A DNA stretch of 5,049 nucleotides from assembly GCA_002383375.1 (NCBI GenBank), contig DFYR01000020.1, positions 51,725 through 56,773 on the forward strand, written 5' to 3'. Each line of letters opens with the position of its first letter. Positions within the stretch are counted from its first letter, which is position 1. Under the pieces are notes generated by a model that was not told the origin of the DNA, did not search any database, and saw only the letters and a program-made list of their open reading frames with translations. Below are positions 1 to 5,049 of the stretch, piece after piece. Source of the stretch: Spirochaetaceae bacterium UBA4077. GTDB taxonomy: Bacteria; Spirochaetota; Spirochaetia; Treponematales; Rectinemataceae. A program made the translations under genes and the position numbers.

Positions 1-40
1 CCCAGGTCCCGGTACTTGAGGAGCTGGAGCGGGACCTGGG
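1..40. repeat. Perfect 11-bp inverted repeat at the window edge
   Basis: CCCAGGTCCCG at 1-11 is the exact reverse complement of CGGGACCTGGG at 30-40, with an 18-base spacer. It may extend further, because the left partner of base 41 lies outside the window. It falls inside the reading frame of the AraC-type regulator, and no T-tract follows, so it is not a rho-independent terminator. It could be chance within GC-rich coding sequence, an RNA hairpin, or a fold-back artefact if the window starts at a contig end. The match is certain; a function is not. Confidence 0.6.
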
Positions 41-701
41 CGCCGGCGCGGAGGGCATGCGCGTCCTGAGCTGCCATGGCCCGGAGGAGCTTGCGCTTGT
101 CGCCGAGCGGGAAAAAGCGGCGCTGGTGCTTTCTTCTTCGGGAGAACCCGTCTTTCTATCCACTATCCTCGAGACATCCTCCCTGGCCACCCTCCCACTG
201 TTGTGGCTCCTGGAAAAGCCTGAAGATACGAGCCTTTCAGTCCTGCTCCTGGAGCGCCCTAGAACCCTGGTATGCAATGCGGGCAAGGGCTTCGCCGACC
301 TGCGCGCAAACCTATGCAAGGAAATCCAATCAGGTTCCAAGGTCCTACTTCCCGCGCCTACCGGCGCCATCGTCATAAAAGCCATCGCTTTCCTGAACAA
401 GCACTTTCGCGAGCATATTTCCCGCTGGCGGCTGTCGGATGAGCTGAACGCCAGCGAAGACTATCTAAGCAGGATATTCAGGACCCAGATGGGTATCACC
501 CTCTGGGACTACCTCAATAGATTGCGGATTGCCTATGCGGTGGAACTCCTCTCGGGCAGCTCGGAAACGGTTGCCGAAGTGGCCGCCAAGGCAGGTTTCC
601 AGGACCAGGCGTATTTCTGCAGGGTATTCAAGCGAATCCAGGGCACTACTCCGGGAGCCTTGCGAAAGGAAACTCAGCATGATGTCAGAAAAGTACAATA
701 A
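3..701 (+). CDS. AraC-family transcriptional regulator with degenerate receiver domain (5' end missing)
   Basis: This is the C-terminal part of a DNA-binding regulator, probably controlling the downstream transport operon. The frame is open to the left edge. The first ATG (57) has a GGAGG only 2 bases upstream, too close for a good ribosome site, so I read the gene as truncated by the window. Numbering from that ATG, residues 108-205 form an AraC domain with two helix-turn-helix units: about 124-146 (WRLSDELNASEDYLSRIF) and 172-195 (VAEVAAKAGFQDQAYFCRVF), followed by the usual TTPGALRK end. Residues before 100 resemble a response-regulator receiver: GMRVL, an amphipathic helix, then LVLSSSGEP where receivers have LVLLDLMMP. 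The phosphorylatable Asp is thus replaced by Ser27, and phosphorylation there is unlikely. The acidic pocket of strand 1 would lie upstream of the window. Related proteins often carry further N-terminal sensor domains, which cannot be seen here. The AraC domain is certain; the receiver reading is inference. Confidence 0.93.
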   Translation, partial: QVPVLEELERDLGAGAEGMRVLSCHGPEELALVAEREKAALVLSSSGEPVFLSTILETSSLATLPLLWLLEKPEDTSLSVLLLERPRTLVCNAGKGFADLRANLCKEIQSGSKVLLPAPTGAIVIKAIAFLNKHFREHISRWRLSDELNASEDYLSRIFRTQMGITLWDYLNRLRIAYAVELLSGSSETVAEVAAKAGFQDQAYFCRVFKRIQGTTPGALRKETQHDVRKVQ

Positions 702-783
702 CCCGACGGAAAATTTGCAGAATCCCGCCCTACCATATTTATTGGAGCGCTATGAGGAATCCAGCCTGGGCTGTAAGCCTTAG
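679..783 (+). CDS. Possible 34-residue leader ORF between regulator and permease
   Basis: A short frame starts at tandem ATG codons (679 and 682) inside the last codons of the regulator and ends at TAG 781-783, inside the start of the permease gene. A good Shine-Dalgarno sequence (AAAGGAA, 665-671) sits 8 bases upstream of the first ATG. The peptide is hydrophilic and acidic (it begins MMSEKYNNPTENLQN) and resembles no family I know. It could couple translation of the regulator to the permease, be a leader peptide, or be a chance frame. It could also be the remains of a longer permease N-terminus in another frame. I favour chance or coupling. Confidence 0.2.
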   Translation: MMSEKYNNPTENLQNPALPYLLERYEESSLGCKP

Positions 784-1702
784 CCGGACAGGCAGCTCGA
801 GCCTGTTCTGGAAAAACCTTAAAAGGCATAGGTCGGTCTATCTTCTGGCCTCAATTTCCCTAGTCTATTTTTTCATATTCAAATACGTCCCAATATGGAA
901 CGCCCAGATTGCCTTCAAGGATTTTATGGCCTTAGACGGAGTGCTCGGCAGCCCCTGGGTGGGCTTGCAGAACTTCCGGGACTTTGTCAATTCCTATTAT
1001 TTCTGGGAACTCATTCGCAACACCGTAATGTACAGCATCGGCAAGATGCTGTTCTCGATCCCGGCCGCCATTTTTCTTTCGGTTTCTCTCTACGAGTGCA
1101 GGAATTACTACCTCAGGAAAACCGTACAGACCATAGCCTATCTGCCCCACTTCCTTTCCTGGGTTATCATGTATGCCATACTCCTAGCCATACTTTCCCC
1201 CTCCAACGGCATACTCAACGATGTCATCAAGCTGCTGGGGGGAGAGCCCATAAGCTTCCTCACGGAAACCAAGGCCTTCCCGTGGATTGTCATTCTCTCG
1301 GATACCTGGAAAGAGATGGGCTGGTCAGCCATCATCTTCCTGGCGGCGCTCATGGGCATAGACCCTTCCCTTTTCGAAGCAGCCACCGTCGAGGGCGCCA
1401 GCGCTTGGCAAAGGGTACGCTTCATCACACTTCCCTCGATCCGACCGGTCATTGTCATGGTCGTACTCCTGCGCCTAGGCACTATCCTGGACGCGGGCTT
1501 CAACCAGATTTTCATGCTGTATTCCCTGCCGGTCTACAGCGTCGCGGACATAATCGATACCTGGATCTACCGGCAAGGACTTTTGGAATTCCGTTTTGGG
1601 CTGGCCACGGCGGTCGGCCTGTTCAAAGGCTTGTTTGGATTAATTCTCATCGTCGTATCCAACAAGCTCATAAAGCGACAGACAGGCAGCGGCCTGTATT
1701 AG
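752..1702 (+). CDS. Carbohydrate ABC transporter permease, LplB/YteP type
   Basis: This is an inner-membrane subunit of an importer in the MalF-like group used for oligosaccharides (COG4209-type, LplB/YteP). The 316-residue length is normal. After a basic cytoplasmic N-terminus comes a first membrane helix at about 29-47, leading into the family hallmark FKYVPIWNAQIAFKDF. Further helices lie at about 91-113, 125-147, 176-202, 232-252 and 283-303, six in all. The EAA loop that docks on the ATPase is clear at residues 209-228: EAATVEGAS followed by FITLP. The C-terminus TGSGLY is typical. The ATG at 752 is chosen because GGAG (744-747) lies just upstream and no other ATG, GTG or TTG occurs in frame back to the stop at 680-682. 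It lies 50 bases after the regulator and 12 before the partner permease, so it is probably co-transcribed. The exact sugar cannot be read from a permease; the neighbouring GH105 enzyme points to rhamnogalacturonan fragments. Confidence 0.95.
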   Translation: MRNPAWAVSLSRTGSSSLFWKNLKRHRSVYLLASISLVYFFIFKYVPIWNAQIAFKDFMALDGVLGSPWVGLQNFRDFVNSYYFWELIRNTVMYSIGKMLFSIPAAIFLSVSLYECRNYYLRKTVQTIAYLPHFLSWVIMYAILLAILSPSNGILNDVIKLLGGEPISFLTETKAFPWIVILSDTWKEMGWSAIIFLAALMGIDPSLFEAATVEGASAWQRVRFITLPSIRPVIVMVVLLRLGTILDAGFNQIFMLYSLPVYSVADIIDTWIYRQGLLEFRFGLATAVGLFKGLFGLILIVVSNKLIKRQTGSGLY

Positions 1703-1714
1703 CGGAGCGTTGGG

Positions 1715-2599
1715 ATGAAGAGCGCGATCCGGCTTACTAACTCAGACAGACTCTTCCATATCATTGTAAATACCTGTCTTCTGTTTATTCTTGCCCTCTT
1801 TGTCATTCCCATCTGGAGTACGATCACCCTGTCGTTCCGTCCCAACAGCTTTATCGGCTCGGCCCTGGACGGCATGCTCCTGGCTCCCTGGAAATGGTCA
1901 ACCGCCGCGTATAAAGCCCTTCTAGGCCACCGGGCCTTTATCACATCCACATTCAACAGCTTCCGCATTTTTATCCAGGGAGTGGCCACCTCTCTCTTTT
2001 TAACCGTGCCCCTAGCCTACCTACTCTCAATTAAAGGACTGCCAGGACGAAAAGTCCTCTACGGTCTTGTCCTGGTTCCCTACTTATTCAATGTCGGCCT
2101 GATTCCCAACTACCTGCTGGTATCCAAGCTAGGCCTGGTAGACCACCTGGCTGCCGTATACCTGCCTGGCGCTATCAGCGTCTACAACACATTGATCATG
2201 AAGAGCTTCTTCGAAGGCATTCCCGAGGAACTGAAGGAATCGGCTCGAATCGACGGAGCATCGGAGCTCACGGTGCTCTGGAAGATCATTCTGCCCCTAT
2301 CCAAACCAATTCTCCTCACCATCGGTCTGTACTACGGTGTCCATTTCTGGAACGACTTTTTCAATGCCATGCTCTATCTTAATGATAGCGCCCTCCAGCC
2401 TTTACCCATACTTCTTCGCAACATCCTCTTGTCCTCGGGTATGAACGAATACGTGGAAGTGAATGCCTTTGGTGAGGCTCCTATCGCCGCCATAAAGGCG
2501 GCCAGCGTTCTTTTGGCTGCGATCCCCATGCTGGTCGCCTATCCTTTTATTCAAAAATATTTTGTTAAAGGCACCATGTTGGGATCTGTTAAGGGCTAA
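1715..2599 (+). CDS. Carbohydrate ABC transporter permease, LplC/YtcP type
   Basis: This is the second membrane subunit of the importer, of the MalG-like type (COG0395-type, LplC/YtcP), which pairs with the preceding permease. It has 294 residues, normal for the family. Hydrophobic helices lie at about 15-38, 83-104, 115-134, 142-165, 198-218 and 262-283. The ATPase-docking EAA loop is at 175-194 (ESARIDGAS, then IILP). Other family signatures are TLSFRP near residue 40, FWNDFFNAMLYL near 211-222, and the C-terminal end KYFVKGTMLGSVKG. The start is ATG 1715, with GGAG at 1704-1707, 7 bases upstream and only 12 bases after the previous stop, which implies one transcript and likely translational coupling. 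No ATP-binding subunit is encoded in the window. Transporters of this group often use a shared MsmK/MsmX-type ATPase encoded elsewhere, which is the likely arrangement here. Confidence 0.95.
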   Translation: MKSAIRLTNSDRLFHIIVNTCLLFILALFVIPIWSTITLSFRPNSFIGSALDGMLLAPWKWSTAAYKALLGHRAFITSTFNSFRIFIQGVATSLFLTVPLAYLLSIKGLPGRKVLYGLVLVPYLFNVGLIPNYLLVSKLGLVDHLAAVYLPGAISVYNTLIMKSFFEGIPEELKESARIDGASELTVLWKIILPLSKPILLTIGLYYGVHFWNDFFNAMLYLNDSALQPLPILLRNILLSSGMNEYVEVNAFGEAPIAAIKAASVLLAAIPMLVAYPFIQKYFVKGTMLGSVKG

Positions 2600-2602
2600 T
2601 GC

Positions 2603-2619
2603 CGGGGCGAGTAGCCCCG
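2603..2619 (+). promoter_or_regulatory. Intergenic GC-rich hairpin upstream of the binding-protein gene
   Basis: CGGGGC (2603-2608) and GCCCCG (2614-2619) form a perfect 6-bp stem around the 5-base loop GAGTA, in the 46-base gap between the second permease and the binding protein. No T-run follows, so it is not a classic rho-independent terminator. It ends 14 bases before the Shine-Dalgarno sequence of the next gene and leaves that site free. A plausible role is to protect or define a 5' end after mRNA processing, so that the binding protein is made in excess over the permeases. This role is inferred from position only. Confidence 0.45.
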
Positions 2620-2633
2620 TCGCAATAGAGACC

Positions 2634-2640
2634 AAGGAGG
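2634..2640 (+). promoter_or_regulatory. Strong ribosome binding site of the solute-binding protein
   Basis: AAGGAGG lies 5 bases before ATG 2646. It is the best Shine-Dalgarno match in the window. It fixes the start at 2646, not at the in-frame ATG at 2562, which lies inside the permease gene and would put 28 non-signal residues in front of the signal peptide. A strong site here fits the excess of binding protein usual in ABC importers. Confidence 0.85.
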
Positions 2641-2645
2641 TTTCC

Positions 2646-4199
2646 ATGAAAAGAATGAAAGGAATCCTGTTGTGCTTCGCGCTTATGCTCATTGTTGCGG
2701 GATCGGCCTTCGCCCAGGCCGACAAGCTCGTAACCATAGAAATGTGGTATGGCGCGGCCATCACCGAGGCCGGCCCGCCGCCCGACGACTGGGTGGTGTA
2801 CAAGATCCTGAGGGAAAAACTCGGCATCGATCTCAAGATCACCGCCGAACCCTCCAACGAGAACGATCAGGACGTGAAGATCCTGGCCGCCGCCGCGGCC
2901 AACCAGCTGCCAGATATTTTCATGGTGCGAAGAGATCCCTGGCAGGTATTGATCAAGCAGGGACTGGTCGCGCCGGTGGACGACATGTACCCGCTCATGC
3001 CCCATAGGGCGCCCAACCACTTCACCCCGGACAGCATCGCCTTTACGACCATACGGGGCAAGAGTTACGGCTTCGCCTTCCCCGGCTCACTGCAGAAGAA
3101 CGAGGGCCTGGTGATCCGCAAGGACTGGCTGGACAAGTTGGGCCTTAAGATGCCGACCAACCTGGATGAACTCTATGATGTCTGCTATGCCTTCACCTTC
3201 AAGGACCCGGACGGAAACGGCAAGAACGACACCTACGGCTATGGGGCGTTCGTGGAGCTCTACGACCAGGAACAGTACCTGGGCCGCCGCTTCGAGCCCA
3301 TCATGGGCGCCTTCGGCGTGGCCGGCACCTGGAACATGACTGCCGCCAATTTCGGCTTGAACGCCAAGAAGCCCGAATTCTTCGAAGCCCTGCAGTTTGT
3401 GAGGAAAATGGTGGAGAATAAGGTGATCGATCCCGATTGGCCCAGCCTCAAGAAAGACGATTTCCGGGCAGCCTGGAAGCAGGGCAAGTTCGGCGTCATG
3501 AGGGAGCAGATGGCTGCCCTCGCAGCCGCGGCCAACTACGCGCCCTTCGACAAGAACTTCCCCAATGGTGAATGGACTGCTCTTCCTCCGCCCAAAGGTC
3601 CGAGCGGAAAGAGCTCGGTGGGGGTCTATGATATGAACTATCGCATTTACGCGGTTTCGACCAAGGCTGCGAAGGCAGGGAAGAAGGAGGCCATTGCCAG
3701 ACTCCTCGACTACATGGCGACGGATGAAGGCTACAAACTCATCGGTTGGGGCATCGAGGGCGTCAACTATTCCATCGATGCTAACGGTAACATCAGCGAC
3801 AAGGGGGTCCCCGAGGACACCAAATTTTCCTCTCCGAAGGGACAGACGGTCACCCAGCTAAGAAATATGGTCTTTTACAATAGCGAGATGGAACTTATTT
3901 CGAGGTATCCGTATTTCAAAACCGCAAATGGCCGCACCATGGGACCCCTGCTTTACCTCAAGACATTCCAAAGCTTCCCGTGGACGAACGTGACCGGTTC
4001 CGGCACCATAAAGCCTCATCCTAACAATGCGGACCTGAAGCGCTACATCAATCAGGGCGTCCAGGAGTTTGTGCTCGGTAAGCGCCCGCTCACGAAAGAG
4101 AATTTTGCAGCTTTTGTCGCGCAAATGGACAAGCTCGGGGCAGCGGAGTGGGAAAAGACCGCACGCCGGGAGATGGAAGAAGCAGGGTATCTGCAGTAA
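2646..4199 (+). CDS. Extracellular (periplasmic) solute-binding protein, LplA/YtcQ type
   Basis: This is the substrate-capturing subunit of the importer. It has 517 residues, close to the roughly 500 of B. subtilis LplA and YtcQ. The N-terminus is a classic Sec signal peptide: basic MKRMK, a hydrophobic core to about residue 19, then AFA before Gln24, so cleavage by signal peptidase I is expected after residue 23. There is no lipobox, so the mature protein should be soluble in the periplasm, unlike the lipoproteins of Gram-positive relatives. Family features include an LPDIFMVRRD segment early in lobe 1, GLVIRKDWLDKLGLKMPTN, and the metal-binding-like loop D187-P-D-G-N-G-K-N-D195, an EF-hand-like pattern of this subfamily, followed by TYGYG. 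By eye, codons are more biased to G or C endings than in the permeases, which fits high expression. The start is set by the strong AAGGAGG. It follows the second permease by 46 bases and precedes the GH105 frame by 18. The ligand is inferred to be a pectin-derived oligosaccharide. Confidence 0.94.
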   Translation: MKRMKGILLCFALMLIVAGSAFAQADKLVTIEMWYGAAITEAGPPPDDWVVYKILREKLGIDLKITAEPSNENDQDVKILAAAAANQLPDIFMVRRDPWQVLIKQGLVAPVDDMYPLMPHRAPNHFTPDSIAFTTIRGKSYGFAFPGSLQKNEGLVIRKDWLDKLGLKMPTNLDELYDVCYAFTFKDPDGNGKNDTYGYGAFVELYDQEQYLGRRFEPIMGAFGVAGTWNMTAANFGLNAKKPEFFEALQFVRKMVENKVIDPDWPSLKKDDFRAAWKQGKFGVMREQMAALAAAANYAPFDKNFPNGEWTALPPPKGPSGKSSVGVYDMNYRIYAVSTKAAKAGKKEAIARLLDYMATDEGYKLIGWGIEGVNYSIDANGNISDKGVPEDTKFSSPKGQTVTQLRNMVFYNSEMELISRYPYFKTANGRTMGPLLYLKTFQSFPWTNVTGSGTIKPHPNNADLKRYINQGVQEFVLGKRPLTKENFAAFVAQMDKLGAAEWEKTARREMEEAGYLQ

Positions 4200-4206
4200 G
4201 AACTAC

Positions 4207-4211
4207 AGGGG
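4207..4211 (+). promoter_or_regulatory. Probable ribosome binding site of the GH105 gene
   Basis: AGGGG sits 6 bases upstream of the in-frame codon ATA at 4218. This is normal spacing and the only good Shine-Dalgarno match between the preceding stop and the conserved GH105 core. It is the main sequence evidence that translation begins at ATA 4218, or at an ATG that is misread or mutated there. Confidence 0.5.
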
Positions 4212-4217
4212 TGCGCT

Positions 4218-5049
4218 ATAAATCCCGACAGGACAGCCGTATATCTTCAGGTTCTTGCATCGGCTACCGCGGCTGCCCTGGTCGACTGCAGGCCTTCCTC
4301 GGTCAGATGGAATTACGAGACGGGGCTCCTCTTGCACGCGCTTGGGGAAGCCTCGGAGCATGTCTTCGGTGGGCTTCTCGATGAGGCTGTTCTAGAGCGC
4401 CTTAAGGCGCTGATTCTTTCTGATGGCACGATCAGTGGTTATTCGAAAGAAGAATTCAATCTAGACCAGATCAATGCCGGAAAAGAGCTGTTCCGTCTCT
4501 GGAAGACGGACAGCTTCCAGTGCTCCAAGAGAGCGATCTCGATACTTATCGAACAACTTGTGCAACAGCCACGGACGCTCTCAGGGTCCTACTGGCATAA
4601 AAAAATCTATCCTGACCAGGTGTGGCTCGACGGTCTGTACATGTTCGGGCCCTTTCAAGCCCGCTGTGGGGTGGAGTTCGGCCTGCCCGAGCTTATCGAC
4701 GACGTCTGTCGGCAGTTTCTTACTGTTCAGTCCAGCATGCGACATGAGGCGACAGGGCTTTATTACCACGCAAGAGATGAGAAAAGGGAGTCAAAATGGG
4801 CGCACCCGCAGACCGGCTGCTCGCCGCACGTGTGGGGTAGGGCAGTCGGCTGGCTGAGCATGGCGCTCGTCGATACTCTCGACTGGATTCCCCCTACACA
4901 TGGCCAGCGTACCTTGCTGGTGGGTATGCTGGCCGAGCTCCTCGACGCGGTGGTTCGAGCGCAGCAGGCCTCGGGGCTCTGGTTCCAAGTTATGGATGAA
5001 CCTTCGCGCCGCGGCAACTATGAGGAGACATCCGCATCCGCGATGTTTG
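4218..5049 (+). CDS. Unsaturated rhamnogalacturonyl hydrolase, GH105 (YteR/YesR type); 3' end missing, non-canonical start
   Basis: This cytoplasmic enzyme hydrolyses the unsaturated galacturonyl residue from the non-reducing end of oligosaccharides left by rhamnogalacturonan lyases, letting the cell use RG-I fragments. About 277 codons are visible of the usual 370 or so. Numbering from ATA 4218, the active-site residues I remember for B. subtilis YteR appear at a constant offset of five: Asp83 (NLDQINAGK; YteR Asp88), His127 (WHKKIYP; His132), Trp136 and Asp138 (WLDGLYM; Trp141 and catalytic Asp143), His184 (YYHARDE; His189), and Trp206, Arg208 and Trp212 (CSPHVWGRAVGW; 211, 213, 217). RWNYETGLLL and the late GLWFQV and GNYEETSASAMF are also typical. 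There is no signal peptide, which fits degradation after import. The oddity is the start. Between the binding-protein stop (4197-4199, same frame) and the conserved core there is no ATG, GTG or TTG in frame. ATA 4218, with AGGGG 6 bases upstream, best fits the family's N-terminal length. A sequencing error or mutated start is possible. Confidence 0.9.
   Translation, partial: MNPDRTAVYLQVLASATAAALVDCRPSSVRWNYETGLLLHALGEASEHVFGGLLDEAVLERLKALILSDGTISGYSKEEFNLDQINAGKELFRLWKTDSFQCSKRAISILIEQLVQQPRTLSGSYWHKKIYPDQVWLDGLYMFGPFQARCGVEFGLPELIDDVCRQFLTVQSSMRHEATGLYYHARDEKRESKWAHPQTGCSPHVWGRAVGWLSMALVDTLDWIPPTHGQRTLLVGMLAELLDAVVRAQQASGLWFQVMDEPSRRGNYEETSASAMF

Noticed and set aside
715..743. TTGCAG / TTTATT pair as a promoter just before the first permease
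   Set aside because: The -10 match is poor, and transcription would begin almost at the ATG, leaving no room for the ribosome site at 744-747.
1138..1515. Minus-strand frames opposite the permease and other genes
   Set aside because: All lie antisense to genes with clear family motifs, lack convincing ribosome sites, and show no recognisable protein features.
895..1740. 281-codon plus-strand frame inside the first permease
   Set aside because: It is a shadow frame of the permease; its His/Arg/Pro-rich composition and lack of any family motif show it is not a gene.
2035..2058. Inverted repeat AGGACT...AGTCCT in the second permease gene
   Set aside because: It is only a 6-bp stem within well-conserved coding sequence, with no T-run and no gene boundary nearby; most likely chance.
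2562..2645. Longer start for the binding protein at ATG 2562
   Set aside because: It lies inside the permease gene, adds 28 residues that do not look like a signal peptide, and bypasses the strong ribosome site at 2634-2640.
4148..4384. 78-codon plus-strand frame crossing the binding-protein/GH105 junction
   Set aside because: It overlaps two well-supported genes in another frame and its protein has an odd Arg/Gly/Ser-rich composition. It matters only as the frame of the GTG at 4211.

Overview
The window is part of one plus-strand carbohydrate-uptake operon. It reads from the 3' part of an AraC-family regulator, through two ABC permeases and a periplasmic solute-binding protein, into a family GH105 unsaturated rhamnogalacturonyl hydrolase that runs off the right edge. 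All the genes point the same way and are closely packed, with gaps of 50, 12, 46 and about 18 bases. Almost all of the sequence is accounted for, and I see no tRNA, rRNA, insertion sequence, CRISPR array or strong rho-independent terminator.

Layout: 3-701 regulator (5' end outside the window); 752-1702 LplB/YteP-type permease; 1715-2599 LplC/YtcP-type permease; a short GC-rich hairpin at 2603-2619; 2646-4199 LplA/YtcQ-type binding protein with a cleavable signal peptide; about 4218-5049 GH105 hydrolase of the YteR/YesR type (3' end outside the window). The hydrolase has no ATG, GTG or TTG start codon in frame, so its coordinates come from homology and a Shine-Dalgarno match.

How it works together (inference from families and gene order): the binding protein captures oligosaccharides, probably unsaturated rhamnogalacturonan-I fragments from pectin. 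The two permeases move them across the inner membrane, powered by an ATPase encoded elsewhere. The cytoplasmic GH105 enzyme removes the terminal unsaturated galacturonyl residue, and the AraC-type protein controls the operon. Bacillus subtilis has a comparable set (yteP, ytcP, ytcQ, yteR).

Organism: a moderately GC-rich bacterium (by eye, mid-50s percent GC). The binding protein has a type I signal peptide and no lipobox, which suggests a diderm envelope. The regulator looks like an AraC protein with a degenerate receiver domain, an architecture I associate with Spirochaetes and Chloroflexi. A spirochaete related to Treponema or Spirochaeta is my best guess, held loosely. The operon itself is a known kind. 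The unusual points are the missing start codon of the GH105 gene, the pseudo-receiver in the regulator, and two inverted repeats.
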